A stretch of 64,000 nt of DNA from Pseudomonas tensinigenes (GCF_014268445.2 NZ_CP077089.1:4757501-4821500); one strand, 5' to 3'. Positions 55,244 to 64,000 are shown, counted from the stretch's first letter. Numbers and translations are program-made. Notes: generated by a model from the sequence alone, not told the origin.

Positions 55244-56401
55244 ATGATCTTCACCCCGGAACACGAAGCCCTGCGCCGCACCGTCCGCCAGTTCGTCGAG
55301 CACGAGATCAATCCGCACGTCGAAGAATGGGAAAAGGCCGGGCGCTTTCCCATCCACGAGATTTTCCGCAAGGCCGGCGACCTCGGTTTGCTGGGTATTT
55401 CCAAACCGGAGAAATTCGGCGGCATGGGTCTGGACTACAGCTATTCGATTGTCGCGGCCGAAGAGTTCGGCACCATTCATTGCGGCGGCATTCCGATGTC
55501 GATCGGCGTGCAGACCGACATGTGCACCCCCGCCCTCGCCCGCTTCGGTTCCGATGAATTGCGTGAAGAGTTCCTGCGTCCGGCGATCAGCGGCGAGCAG
55601 GTCGGCTGCATCGGTGTCTCCGAAGTCGGTGCCGGCTCGGATGTCGCCGGGCTGAAAACCACCGCGCGCAAGGACGGCGACGACTATGTGATCAACGGCA
55701 GCAAGATGTGGATCACCAACTCGCCGAGCGCTGACTTCATTTGTCTGCTGACCAACACCTCGGACGACAAACCGCACATCAACAAGTCGCTGATCATGGT
55801 GCCGATGAACACGCCGGGGATCAGCCTCAGTTCGCATCTGGACAAGCTCGGCATGCGCAGCTCGGAAACCGCCCAGGTGTTTTTCGACAACGTGCGCGTG
55901 CCGCAGCGCAATCGCATCGGCCACGAAGGCGCCGGGTTCATGATGCAGATGCTGCAGTTTCAGGAAGAACGCCTGTTCGGCGCGGCGAACATGATCAAAG
56001 GCCTAGAATATTGCGTCGACAGCACCATCGAGTACTGCAAGGAGCGCAAGACCTTCGGCAATGCGCTGATCGACAATCAGGTCATCCACTTCCGCCTCGC
56101 TGAATTGCAGACCGAAATCGAATGCCTGCGCGCGCTGGTCTATCAGGCTACCGAGCAATACGTGAAAGGCCAGGACGTCACGCGGCTGGCGTCAATGGCC
56201 AAGCTCAAGGCCGGGCGCCTCGGCCGCGAAGTCAGCGACAGCTGCCTGCAATATTGGGGCGGCATGGGCTTCATGTGGGACAACCCGGTGGCCCGTGCCT
56301 ATCGTGATGTGCGGCTGGTATCGATTGGCGGCGGCGCCGACGAAATCATGCTGGGGATCATCTGCAAACTGATGGGCATCCTCCCGGGGAAAAAGAAATG
56401 A
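55244..56401 (+). CDS. atuD: AtuD, acyl-CoA dehydrogenase (citronellyl-CoA dehydrogenase)
   Basis: The 385-residue enzyme has the flavin fold: GVSEVGAGSDVAGLKTTARK, WITNSPSADFICLLTNTSDD, and the C-terminal YRDVRLVSIGGGADEIMLGI with the acidic residue in GGADE. In P. aeruginosa AtuD oxidises citronellyl-CoA to cis-geranyl-CoA. GGAG precedes ATG. It overlaps atuE by 4 bp (ATGA). Confidence 0.92.
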   Translation: MIFTPEHEALRRTVRQFVEHEINPHVEEWEKAGRFPIHEIFRKAGDLGLLGISKPEKFGGMGLDYSYSIVAAEEFGTIHCGGIPMSIGVQTDMCTPALARFGSDELREEFLRPAISGEQVGCIGVSEVGAGSDVAGLKTTARKDGDDYVINGSKMWITNSPSADFICLLTNTSDDKPHINKSLIMVPMNTPGISLSSHLDKLGMRSSETAQVFFDNVRVPQRNRIGHEGAGFMMQMLQFQEERLFGAANMIKGLEYCVDSTIEYCKERKTFGNALIDNQVIHFRLAELQTEIECLRALVYQATEQYVKGQDVTRLASMAKLKAGRLGREVSDSCLQYWGGMGFMWDNPVARAYRDVRLVSIGGGADEIMLGIICKLMGILPGKKK

Positions 56402-57195
56402 GCGGCCTGCCGGATTGCCAGACGCTGTTGCTGGAGCTGCATGGCGGCGTGCTGCACATCACCCTCCATCGACCGGACAGCCGCAATGCGATGAGCCTGC
56501 AGATGGTCAGCGAATTGCGCGCGGTGCTGACGGCTGTGCGCGATGACCGTGCGGTTCGGGCGTTGGTGCTCAGCGGTGCCGGTGGGCATTTCTGTGCCGG
56601 CGGCGATATCAAGGACATGGCCAGCGCTCGCGCTCAGGGCTCCGAGGCTTACCGCGATTTGAATCGCGCGTTCGGTGCCTTGCTGGAAGAAGCGCAGCAC
56701 ACGCCGCAAGTGCTGATCACGGTGCTGCAAGGCGCGGTGCTCGGCGGCGGTTTCGGGCTGGCCTGTGTCAGCGATATCGCGATTGCCGATCATCAGGCGC
56801 AATTCGGCCTGCCGGAAACCAGCCTCGGCTTGCTGCCGGCGCAGATTGCGCCGTTTGTGGTGCAGCGTATCGGCCTGACCGAAACCCGCCGACTGGCGCT
56901 GACCGCTGCGCGCTTTGACGGGCATCAGGCGCGGCGTCTGGGGCTGGTGCATTTTGTCGAGCAGGATGCGCAGGCGCTTGCCGAGCGGCTCGATGAGGTG
57001 TTGCAGCATGTGCTGTGTTGCGCGCCGGAGGCGAATGCGATGACCAAGAAATTGTTGTTGGCGAGTGCCGGGCAGCCTTCGAGTGAATTGCTTGATGAGG
57101 CCGCGCAGTGGTTCAGCGAAGCGGTGACTGGCGACGAAGGGATCGAGGGCACTATGGCTTTCGTGCAAAAGCGTAAACCGCGGTGGGCCAGCTAA
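56398..57195 (+). CDS. atuE: AtuE, enoyl-CoA hydratase (isohexenylglutaconyl-CoA hydratase)
   Basis: The 265-residue crotonase-fold protein has the oxyanion segments GAGGHFCAGGDIKDM and QGAVLGGGFGLACVSD, and PETSLGLLPAQIAPFVVQRI with the catalytic-region acid. It hydrates the unsaturated intermediate after carboxylation. A REPIN follows immediately, parting it from atuF. Confidence 0.9.
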   Translation: MSGLPDCQTLLLELHGGVLHITLHRPDSRNAMSLQMVSELRAVLTAVRDDRAVRALVLSGAGGHFCAGGDIKDMASARAQGSEAYRDLNRAFGALLEEAQHTPQVLITVLQGAVLGGGFGLACVSDIAIADHQAQFGLPETSLGLLPAQIAPFVVQRIGLTETRRLALTAARFDGHQARRLGLVHFVEQDAQALAERLDEVLQHVLCCAPEANAMTKKLLLASAGQPSSELLDEAAQWFSEAVTGDEGIEGTMAFVQKRKPRWAS

Positions 57196-57199
57196 AAGC

Positions 57200-57271
57200 T
57201 TCGCGAGCAGGCTCGTTCCCACAGGTTTTGTGAACGATGCAAACTCCTGTGGGAGCGAGCCTGCTCGCGAA
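57200..57271. repeat. REPIN inside the atu operon, between atuE and atuF
   Basis: TTCGCGAGCAGGCTCGTTCC (from 57200, one C-to-T change) and the inverted arm (to 57271) occupy the 117-bp atuE-atuF gap, with a 22-bp loop. It could form a strong mRNA hairpin upstream of atuF. Confidence 0.9.
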
Positions 57272-57312
57272 GAGGCCAGCCAACCCACCGCCAAATACTC
57301 AGGAAGATCATC

Positions 57313-59274
57313 ATGCCCGCCATCCACAAAATCCTGATCGCCAACCGCGGTGAAATCGCCTGCCGCATCCAGCGCACCGCGCAAGCGCTCGGCTATCGCA
57401 CCGTCGCCGTCTTCAGCGACGCCGACGCCGAGGCGCTGCACGTACAAATGGCCGATCAAGCCGTACACATTGGCCCCGCCCCCGTGCAGCAGTCGTATCT
57501 GAATATCCCGGCGATCCTCGACGCCGCCCGCCGCAGCGGCGCCGACGCCATCCACCCCGGCTACGGTTTCCTCTCGGAAAACGCCGAGTTCGCTCGCGCC
57601 TGCGAGCAAGCCGGGATGATCTTCATCGGCCCCAGCGTCGAAGCCATCGAATTGATGGGCAGCAAACGCCGTTCGAAAATCGCCATGCTCGAAGCCGGCG
57701 TGCCCTGCATCGCCGGTTATCAAGGTACCGAACAGGACGATGCGACCCTGCTGCGTGAAGCGGAGCGCATTGGCTATCCGCTGATGATCAAGGCCAGTGC
57801 CGGCGGTGGCGGGCGCGGTATGCGCCTGCTGCACAGCGGCGCTGATTTGCCGGCGCAATTACGCACCGCGCGCTCCGAAGCACTGAACGGTTTCGGCAGC
57901 GACGAATTGATCCTCGAACAGGCCTTGATCGAACCACGGCACGTCGAAGTGCAGTTGTTCGGCGATCAGCACGGCAACCTGATCTATCTCGGCGAACGCG
58001 ACTGTTCGATCCAGCGTCGCCACCAGAAAGTCATCGAAGAAGCGCCCTGCCCGGTGATGACCGCCGAACTGCGCCAAGCCATGGGTGAAGCGGCATTGAA
58101 GGCCGGGCGCACAGTGAACTATGTCGGCGCCGGCACCGTGGAGTTTCTGCTCGACGCGCGTGGGCAGTTCTACTTTCTGGAGATGAACACACGCCTGCAA
58201 GTCGAGCATCCGGTGACTGAGTTGATCACCGGGCTGGATCTGGTCGCGTGGCAATTGCTGGTCGCCGAGGGGCAGCCGTTGCCACTGACTCAGGACCAGG
58301 TGCAGCTCAACGGACATGCCCTGGAAGTGCGGCTTTACGCCGAAGATCCCGCGCAAGACTTCCTCCCGCAAACCGGTCGAGTAGAAGCCTGGGAGCCGGC
58401 GCTGCAGCAGGGTGCGCGAATCGATCATGGCTTGCTGGAAGGACAATCGATCAGCCCGTTCTACGACCCGATGCTGGGCAAACTCATCGCCTTTGGCGCC
58501 ACTCGCGAAGAAGCCCGGCGCAAACTGTTGCGCGCGGTACAGGACACGGTGTTATTGGGCGTGCAAAGCAATCAACGCTTGCTGGCCAGCCTGTTGCAAC
58601 ATCCGCAGTTCATCAGCGGCGAATTCAGTACCGCGTTCATTGCCCGACACTTCAGCGAACACCCTTGTTTGCACCGTTACATTGCGAATGCCGAGGAACT
58701 GGCGATTGCAGCGATGCTTTTCTATCAATCAAGCGCCCTCGCCCACCGCGCGCCGCTCACCGGCTGGCGCAACAATGCCAGTGTGCCGCTGCATTATCGA
58801 CTCGGGCTTGATGATCAGAACTGGACAGCGCAACTGCTCGCTCACGCGCAAGGCGCCTTCACCGTGCAGGTTGCCGAGCGCACGCTCGAGTTAACACTCA
58901 TCGATCAGGACGCGCAGTCGCTTACACTGGAAATCGACGGTTTGCGCCAGCGTCACGCGTATCGACTGGTTAACGGGCACCTTTGGCTGTTCACCCACCC
59001 CGGCAGTCTGCGCCTGGAGGATCGAACTCACGCGGTAATCGACAGTCAGACCAGCGTCAACTCTGGCACCCTGAAAGCGCCGATGGACGGTGCCATCGTC
59101 GACGTTCTCGTCAGCGAAGGCAGCCCGGTCAGCAAAGGTCAGTTGCTGGTGGTACTGGAGGCAATGAAAATGGAGCACCCGCTCAAGGCCGGCATCGACG
59201 GCGTGCTCAAGCGGGTGCAGGTCAAGGTCGGCGATCAGGTAAAAAATCGTCAGGTTCTGTTGCAGGTCGAGTAG
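57313..59274 (+). CDS. atuF: geranyl-CoA carboxylase biotin-containing (alpha) subunit
   Basis: The 653-residue protein has a biotin carboxylase half (ATP-grasp) with KILIANRGEIACRIQRTAQA, GYGFLSENAEFARACEQAGM, ASAGGGGRGMRLLHSG and FLEMNTRLQVEHPVTELITG, and a C-terminal BCCP domain with the biotin Lys619 in VVLEAMKMEHPLKAG. Together with AtuC it carboxylates cis-geranyl-CoA. AtuG and AtuH homologues do not follow, as they would in P. aeruginosa; a DEDDh exonuclease does instead. Confidence 0.93.
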   Translation: MPAIHKILIANRGEIACRIQRTAQALGYRTVAVFSDADAEALHVQMADQAVHIGPAPVQQSYLNIPAILDAARRSGADAIHPGYGFLSENAEFARACEQAGMIFIGPSVEAIELMGSKRRSKIAMLEAGVPCIAGYQGTEQDDATLLREAERIGYPLMIKASAGGGGRGMRLLHSGADLPAQLRTARSEALNGFGSDELILEQALIEPRHVEVQLFGDQHGNLIYLGERDCSIQRRHQKVIEEAPCPVMTAELRQAMGEAALKAGRTVNYVGAGTVEFLLDARGQFYFLEMNTRLQVEHPVTELITGLDLVAWQLLVAEGQPLPLTQDQVQLNGHALEVRLYAEDPAQDFLPQTGRVEAWEPALQQGARIDHGLLEGQSISPFYDPMLGKLIAFGATREEARRKLLRAVQDTVLLGVQSNQRLLASLLQHPQFISGEFSTAFIARHFSEHPCLHRYIANAEELAIAAMLFYQSSALAHRAPLTGWRNNASVPLHYRLGLDDQNWTAQLLAHAQGAFTVQVAERTLELTLIDQDAQSLTLEIDGLRQRHAYRLVNGHLWLFTHPGSLRLEDRTHAVIDSQTSVNSGTLKAPMDGAIVDVLVSEGSPVSKGQLLVVLEAMKMEHPLKAGIDGVLKRVQVKVGDQVKNRQVLLQVE

Positions 59275-59344
59275 TCGCCCACACACGCATGCGGGTTTTG
59301 ACTACGCTCTGAGTTATCAGAACGCGGAAATCAGGAACCCTGCG

Positions 59345-59887
59345 ATGCCCCACTGGCTGGTCATAGATCTGGAAGCCACCACCGATGAGGGTGGCTGGCC
59401 GGTCACCGAAATGGAAATTATCGAGATCGGCGCCACCCTGGTCGATCGCGCCGGGCGCGAGCAGGATCACTTCCAGCGCTTCGTCAAACCGACACGACGG
59501 CCATTGCTGACGCCATTTTGTCGTGAACTGACGCACATCACCCAAGCCAATATCGACTCGGCGCAACCGTTGAACGAAGTCTGGCCGGCGTTCGAACGCT
59601 GGCTCGCGCAACATCAGACGCGCCTCGAAGGCTGGGCCAGTTGGGGCGATTACGACCGCAAGCAATTGCTCCAGGAATGGCAACGCCTGCAAATCGACAG
59701 CGCCTTGAGCCATGTGCCGCACATGAACCTCAAACAACGCTTCGCCAAGGCTCGACGCCTGGAGCGGCCCCTGGGTCTCAACGGCGCACTGCAACTGGCT
59801 GGCATGCAGTTCAGCGGTCAGCAGCACCGGGCGCTGGAGGATGCGCGCAACACCGCGCGACTGTTGCCACTGGTATTGCCACTCTAG
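59345..59887 (+). CDS. DEDDh-family 3'-5' exonuclease
   Basis: The 180-residue protein has the exonuclease motifs: WLVIDLEATTDEGGWPVTEM (Exo I, D-x-E), LEGWASWGDYDRKQLLQEWQ (Exo II) and FSGQQHRALEDARNTARLL (Exo III, H-x4-D). Oligoribonuclease-like and KapD/ERI-1 proteins are the closest types. The target (RNA or DNA) is unknown. AGGA is 9 bases before ATG. A short stretch with no clear terminator lies between it and atuF. Confidence 0.88.
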   Translation: MPHWLVIDLEATTDEGGWPVTEMEIIEIGATLVDRAGREQDHFQRFVKPTRRPLLTPFCRELTHITQANIDSAQPLNEVWPAFERWLAQHQTRLEGWASWGDYDRKQLLQEWQRLQIDSALSHVPHMNLKQRFAKARRLERPLGLNGALQLAGMQFSGQQHRALEDARNTARLLPLVLPL

Positions 59888-59992
59888 GGTCAATTCGAGA
59901 ACTCACTGGACAGACGTCGGGCAGGTGACGGCACCAAAAGCCTTGTGCATACTGGCCGCCTCCAATTTTCAGCCCTTTTCGAGGAATCGCCC

Positions 59993-60277
59993 ATGTTTAA
60001 AGTCAACGAGTACTTCGACGGCACCGTCAAGTCGATCGCCTTTGGCACCGCTGAAGGTCCGGCGACCATCGGCGTCATGGCCCCGGGCGAATACGAATTC
60101 GGCACCGCTCAGCGTGAAATCATGCACGTGGTGTCTGGCGCACTGACCGTCAAACTGCCAGACAGCAGCGACTGGGAAACCTTCGCCGCTGGCAGCCAGT
60201 TCAACGTCCCGGCCAACAGCAAGTTCCAGCTGAAGGTTGCGGTCGACACCGCTTACCTGTGCGAATACCGCGGCTAA
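59993..60277 (+). CDS. ppnP: pyrimidine/purine nucleoside phosphorylase PpnP
   Basis: The 94-residue single-cupin protein (YaiE, formerly DUF1255) begins [17 protein letters not shown] and has [34 protein letters not shown] and [20 protein letters not shown]. PpnP phosphorolyses several nucleosides to free bases and ribose-1-phosphate. GAGGAA is 8 bases upstream of ATG 59993. Confidence 0.93.
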   Translation: MFKVNEYFDGTVKSIAFGTAEGPATIGVMAPGEYEFGTAQREIMHVVSGALTVKLPDSSDWETFAAGSQFNVPANSKFQLKVAVDTAYLCEYRG

Positions 60278-60300
60278 AGTAACGGTTTCACTGCACCAAC

Positions 60301-60334
60301 AAAAATGCCCGCGTCCAAGGACACGGGCATTTTT
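60301..60334. terminator. bidirectional rho-independent terminator between ppnP and MOSC gene
   Basis: AAAAATGCCCG-C-GTCC pairs with GGAC-A-CGGGCATTTTT around an AA centre (60301-60334), so both ends carry T-runs on the relevant strand. It lies 24 bp beyond ppnP and 16 bp short of the MOSC gene stop. Confidence 0.9.
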
Positions 60335-60349
60335 CGTTTCAGGGGCGGT

Positions 60350-61156
60350 TTATTCGAGGATTTCCACCGGCATTCCGACTTCCAGCCGACCATTGCTGTC
60401 GTTCACCAGATTCTGGCCGAACATCGCGCCATCGGCTTCGGCACGATATTTCTGCAAGGTTGCCAGCGGCTCGCGATCGGCACTGCGCTCACCGGTTTGC
60501 GGGTCGATGGTGGTGAGAATGCAGCGCGAGCACGACTTGACCACGCGGAACTCGACGTCGCCAATGCGAATGCGCTTCCAGCCGTCCTCGGCGTATGCCT
60601 CGCTGCCCTCGATCACCAGGTTCGGCCGAAAGCGCAACATTTCCAGCGGGCGTCCAACCTTTTGCGAGAGATCCTGCAAAGAGGCTTCGCCGATCAACAG
60701 CAGAGGAAATCCGTCGGCGAACGCGACCTGATCATCTTCGTAGCCATAGCCAGCTTGCGTGGTGCGAGCGCGATCCAGCGGCACCTGCACCAGACGGGTC
60801 GGTTTTCCAATGAAATCGCTGACCCACCGGGCAGCCTCATCACCGGCATCCGGCACGCGCAAGGTGTCACGCCAGATCGTCACACCGCGTAGTTCGGCGT
60901 CACTGCCCGGCAAGGCGATGTCGATGGGAGAGTGTTCAGGTGCGTTCAAGGTCAGACCGCCTTGCGCATTCCACAGCGCCGACAACTGACTCATCTTCGC
61001 TTCGGCGCGCTGGGTCAGGAAACGGCCGCTGGCTTCGTCCACGAGCATCCAGCGTCGGTCGCCATCAAGCCCCAGCTTGTCGAGATCGGCGCTTTTTAGA
61101 ACGTCGACTTTGCCGGATTTCAACGGGTAACGATAAAGCGCGCTCAGACGCAGCAT
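60350..61156 (-). CDS. MOSC domain-containing protein (YcbX-like)
   Basis: The 268-residue protein has an MOSC_N part (LSALYRYPLKSGKVDVLKSA, DLDKLGLDGDRRWMLVDEAS) and an MOSC domain with VVKSCSRCILTTIDPQTGER; the Cys in SRCILTT would bind molybdenum cofactor. E. coli YcbX of this family also has a ferredoxin domain, missing here. Members reduce N-hydroxylated bases such as 6-hydroxylaminopurine. GGGAG precedes ATG 61156. Confidence 0.88.
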   Translation of the reverse strand: MLRLSALYRYPLKSGKVDVLKSADLDKLGLDGDRRWMLVDEASGRFLTQRAEAKMSQLSALWNAQGGLTLNAPEHSPIDIALPGSDAELRGVTIWRDTLRVPDAGDEAARWVSDFIGKPTRLVQVPLDRARTTQAGYGYEDDQVAFADGFPLLLIGEASLQDLSQKVGRPLEMLRFRPNLVIEGSEAYAEDGWKRIRIGDVEFRVVKSCSRCILTTIDPQTGERSADREPLATLQKYRAEADGAMFGQNLVNDSNGRLEVGMPVEILE

Positions 61157-61235
61157 GGCCAGCTCCCTGGAGAATAAAAACGCCACCCTATACGAGCTTT
61201 ATCCGCGAATCAAAGGAGTTTGTGCGCTGCAAACC

Positions 61236-61327
61236 TTGTGGGAGCGAGCTTGCTCGCGAAAGCGGAAATTCATTCAACACATGTGTCGACTGGGAATCCG
61301 CCTTCGCGAGCAAGCTCGCTCCCACAG
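61236..61327. repeat. REPIN (GTGGGAGCGAG family, AGCTTGC variant)
   Basis: CTTGTGGGAGCGAGCTTGCT (from 61236) and its inverted copy (to about 61327). Both arms carry the same C-to-T/G-to-A change relative to other copies, so the pair has remained complementary. Confidence 0.9.
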
Positions 61328-61345
61328 GAGGCTGAAGCGTTAGGA

Positions 61346-62281
61346 TCAAGCCGGAACTTCGTCGAGCATCAGGCGCTGGCGCACCACGTCAACCAGTTTG
61401 TCCGGCTGGAACTTGGAGAGGAAGTTGTCGCAGCCGACCTTCTTCACCATCGAGTCGTTGAAACTGCCGGACAGCGAGGTGTGCAGCACCACGTACAGAC
61501 CACGCAGACGCGGGTCGTTGCGGATTTCGGTGGTCAGGCGATAGCCGTCCATTTCCGGCATTTCCGCATCGGTGAAGATCATCAGCAGCTTATCGGTCAT
61601 GTTCACGCCGGTATCAGCCCAGCCCTTGAGCATGTTCAACGCCTTCAGGCCATCGCTGGCAATGTGCATTTTCACGCCGAGCTGACCGAGGGTGTCACGC
61701 AGTTGCGAAAGTGCCACGTTGGAGTCGTCCACCAACAGCACTTCACGGCCACGGGCGCGCTCAAGCACCGGATCATCGAGCTTTTCACGCGAGACCTTGG
61801 CGTTGTACGGGACGATTTCAGCGAGGACTTTCTCGACGTCGATGATTTCCACCAGTTGATCGTCGACCTTGCTGATAGCGGTCAGATAATGCTGACGCCC
61901 GGCACTGGTCGGCGGCGGCAGAATGGCTTCCCAGTTCATGTTGACGATGCGATCCACGCCACCAACAAGGAAGGCCTGTACCGAGCGGTTGTACTCGGTG
62001 ACGATGATCGTGCTGTTCGGACCCGGCACCAATGGACGCATGCCGATCGCCTGCGACAGATCGATCACCGGCAAGGTCTGACCGCGCAGATTGACCACTC
62101 CGCACACAAACGGGTGACGCTGCGGCATCAAGGTCAGCTTTGGCAGTTGCAGCACTTCCTGAACCTTGAACACGTTGATCGCGAACAACTGACGCCCGGC
62201 CAATCGAAACATGAGAATTTCCAGGCGATTCTCACCCACCAGTTGCGTGCGTTGGTCTACCGTGTCGAGAATGCCGGCCAT
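61346..62281 (-). CDS. cheV: chemotaxis coupling protein CheV
   Basis: The 311-residue protein has an N-terminal CheW-like domain (LEILMFRLAGRQLFAINVFK, VCGVVNLRGQTLPVIDLSQA) and a C-terminal receiver (VLLVDDSNVALSQLRDTLG, MIFTDAEMPEMDGYRLTTEI with phospho-Asp; LHTSLSG; LSKFQPDKL). It couples chemoreceptors to CheA and is adjusted by phosphorylation. ATG 62281 has AGGAGT six bases upstream; an ATG 11 codons earlier is less likely. No other che genes are nearby. Confidence 0.92.
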   Translation of the reverse strand: MAGILDTVDQRTQLVGENRLEILMFRLAGRQLFAINVFKVQEVLQLPKLTLMPQRHPFVCGVVNLRGQTLPVIDLSQAIGMRPLVPGPNSTIIVTEYNRSVQAFLVGGVDRIVNMNWEAILPPPTSAGRQHYLTAISKVDDQLVEIIDVEKVLAEIVPYNAKVSREKLDDPVLERARGREVLLVDDSNVALSQLRDTLGQLGVKMHIASDGLKALNMLKGWADTGVNMTDKLLMIFTDAEMPEMDGYRLTTEIRNDPRLRGLYVVLHTSLSGSFNDSMVKKVGCDNFLSKFQPDKLVDVVRQRLMLDEVPA

Positions 62282-62314
62282 CAATGACTCCTGGGCTTGT
62301 TCTGATGAATTCAC

Positions 62315-62735
62315 TATGTGAGGTTATCGGCGGCAAATGGCGGTTCTTGATTGCCAAGCCAGACCCCGTCAAAAATGCCATGATCGGGCATTGATGTCAC
62401 ATTAACATCATGCTTTACTGGCGCAGTGATTTTCATCTGCTACATTCTCTGCGGCGCGACCTCGGTTTGCACGGTAGGTTCCCGCGCCTAAGGGATTCCC
62501 CTAGTAACAATCAGGCCCAACCTGATATTCGCAATATCCAATAGCCATTAATGTGACGCCATTCTCATTGCATGAACGGAGTCAGGCTATTGTGTGCGAT
62601 CGCAATTCAGCGGAAACAAGCCCTCTGGAACCCCTCAGTCTGTGCACCTGCACGTCTGGGCGCGATCTCCCGACGATCCATGACCGTCGCCACAAATGGC
62701 ATTCCCCCATCAGACATGACGTTGTGGAGATAAGC
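62315..62735. other. 421-bp divergent intergenic region with imperfect palindrome
   Basis: No coding signal is visible. CTAAGGG-ATT-CCCCTAG (62488-62504) is an imperfect palindrome, and TCACATTAA (62397-62405) is echoed inverted as TTAATGTGA (62546-62554). Either could be a regulator site. No recognised riboswitch or sRNA was identified. Confidence 0.35.
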
Positions 62736-63206
62736 ATGCCGATCGACCGTAAAGAGTGGGCGCAAAGGTTCCCCGAATTTCTTGTCGAGGCTGAAACGCT
62801 CCTGGCCAAGTCCGAAGAATGCCTCAGCCATTTGCAGTTGATCAGCAATGACAAGGACGCCATCGACTGCATGCTCAGCACCCTCCTCAAGCTCGCGAGC
62901 AGGGCTGAAGCACTGGCGCTTGAAGCCATTTGCGAGTTCTCCCTGCACATTTACAGCTTGCTCAATCTGGCGCAGGATCACGTCGATCTGCACGAACAAG
63001 CCCTGGATGCCTTGAAGGATTGCTTTACGTTGATGGCCTGGCAACTTGAATTGGTCGATCAGAGCACCGGACAGCTGAGCCTTGATGAAAGCGAGCAGAT
63101 TTCGCTGATTGAAGCGTTCGCCTTCCAAGTCGGCCAGCCGCAATTTCAGCCAGCCCTTTCTCCCAAACGTTTGCATTTGCCCAGCTACGCAGAGCGACAA
63201 GCCTGA
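62736..63206 (+). CDS. small helical Hpt-like protein lacking the phospho-acceptor His
   Basis: ATG 62736 has GGAG upstream and gives 156 residues, mostly helical. The segment CMLSTLLKLASRAEALALEA, then ICEFSLHIYSLLNLA, lines up with the Hpt helix pattern (H-x-L-K-G-x-A-x-x-h-G), but the His position is Ser/Thr and the Gly-rich turn is absent. Nothing else matches a known family. It could be a phospho-independent decoy or scaffold, or an unrelated four-helix bundle. It lies downstream of a CheV gene (divergent) and upstream of a NarL-type kinase. Confidence 0.6.
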   Translation: MPIDRKEWAQRFPEFLVEAETLLAKSEECLSHLQLISNDKDAIDCMLSTLLKLASRAEALALEAICEFSLHIYSLLNLAQDHVDLHEQALDALKDCFTLMAWQLELVDQSTGQLSLDESEQISLIEAFAFQVGQPQFQPALSPKRLHLPSYAERQA

Positions 63207-63681
63207 CAGCGCGCCTCCCTGTCCCAGGAACTCGTCGCCTTACACAGCCCTGTCGTTATTGAATAGTTCATACCTGCCAGCGACAAATCGAATTAAATAA
63301 TCACGCCTGACTCAAGCGGATATTTTTCGCCGGACTCAGGGTTTGCCTGTGTCTGAAGAGCACAACTTCAGGTAACGCCGATATCTTTTAATCGACTTCT
63401 CCATTATGGAACTCGCGTCCAACATGGCGTAATTCCTGACCCTTTGGACATATATAGCAAACGCGACCAACGGTATGTTAAGTGGTATTATGCCGCCCAC
63501 TAGTTGCTTTCAAGTTAATGGCACAGTGACTTCAGAGACAGCCATCCAGCAAAGTTGGCGGCCCAATACATTCACTGAACCGCGTTGAAATCAATAACAT
63601 AATTGACAGCATTTTCAGACAGAGATCCGCCAGCCACCGGCCGGTCTGCCCGCAGCGAACATCCATTGGCTCCATCCGCTA
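63207..63681. other. 475-bp AT-rich gap before the partial kinase gene
   Basis: No open frame on either strand is convincing. TTGACA occurs at 63603-63608, but no fitting -10 follows at 17 bp. The lower GC and T-rich blocks suggest a promoter region or a relic of transferred DNA. Nothing more can be supported. Confidence 0.35.
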
Positions 63682-64000
63682 TGTACGCCAGCCTCAAGTC
63701 AATCTCCACATGGCCACCCTCCCGGGAAAACGCACGCCGGTTCACGCTCATACTGTGTGTGGCAGCCACACTCGGGAGCCTGTTGACCTATGGTTTTTCC
63801 GCGCAACTTTGCCTGGGGCTGCTATTGCTGAACATCGCAGCCACCGCCTGCGTCTGGGTGCAATATCGGCTGTCACGCAAATCGATCAAATTTCAGCCAC
63901 AGGAACTCGCTGATCGCCTCCTGGAAGTCCAGGAAAACGAACGTCACCGCCTCAGCCGAGAGTTGCACGACGATATAGGCCAACTGCTGACCGCCGCCAA
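63682..64000 (+). CDS. NarL-family sensor histidine kinase, N-terminal part (runs off window)
   Basis: The frame is open from ATG 63682 to the right edge (106 codons). Two hydrophobic stretches (LILCVAATLGSLLTYGF and LCLGLLLLNIAATACVWVQY) form an N-terminal membrane hairpin, followed by ENERHRLSRELHDDIGQLLT, the HisKA_3 dimerisation/phospho-acceptor motif with His in ELHDD. The ATPase domain and any partner response regulator lie beyond the window. The start codon has only a weak ribosome-binding sequence. Confidence 0.8.

Noticed and set aside
63572..63769. 65-codon minus-strand frame near the right edge
   Set aside because: No motif, no start signal, antisense to the start of the kinase gene.

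Overview
The window reads as a chromosomal segment of a fluorescent Pseudomonas, probably the P. fluorescens group. It has GC-rich codon use. It carries a pyoverdine locus (pvdL, pvdS, pvdH, an mbtH gene and fpvGHJK-CDEF). Twelve paired inverted REP-type repeats (REPINs) are scattered between and, in one case, inside genes. No tRNA, rRNA, prophage, IS element or CRISPR array was seen.

Layout. 1-7000: tail of a membrane protein, a small lipoprotein, a TetR regulator divergent from an SDR/HCCA-isomerase-like pair, an M24 aminopeptidase, a cysteine desulfurase-like enzyme, a LysE exporter and a second lipoprotein. 7000-11400: a sulfonate-sulfur module (msuE, msuD, msuC and an SfnR-type sigma-54 activator) behind a good sigma-54 promoter. 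11400-17100: soxR and its divergent monooxygenase target with a SoxR box between them, a VOC protein, a haloacetate dehalogenase-like hydrolase, a LysR regulator and a second-type leuCD pair. 17500-25700: fpvGHJK-CDEF (ferripyoverdine reduction and iron release), then pvdH-mbtH in the opposite direction. 25800-33900: a GNAT, a DsbRS-type two-component system, an unexpected four-repeat hemopexin-like protein, dsbD/tlpA/dsbG and an alpha/beta hydrolase. 34071-49142: the 13-kb pvdL NRPS gene, pvdS and an IucB-type acyltransferase. 49200-59300: a periplasmic binding protein, then atuR divergent from atuABCDEF (acyclic terpene catabolism). 59300-64000: an exonuclease, ppnP, a MOSC protein, cheV, a degenerate Hpt-like protein and the start of a NarL-family sensor kinase.

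How the genes work together. Fur probably represses pvdS, because a Fur box sits inside its -35/-10 spacer. PvdS then drives pvdH-mbtH (Dab supply and NRPS chaperone), pvdL (chromophore peptide) and the acyltransferase; each has an iron-starvation box (TAAAT-N16-CGT type) upstream. Fpv proteins recover iron from the returning siderophore. The PmrA/QseB-like response regulator has matching 11-bp-period direct repeats upstream of itself and of dsbD, which wires the two-component system to the thiol-redox operon. The hemopexin-like gene sits exactly between those two partners and is the most unusual object in the window.

Many of the longest open frames, notably those opposite pvdL, pepP, leuC and pvdH, are GC-skew shadows and were left out.
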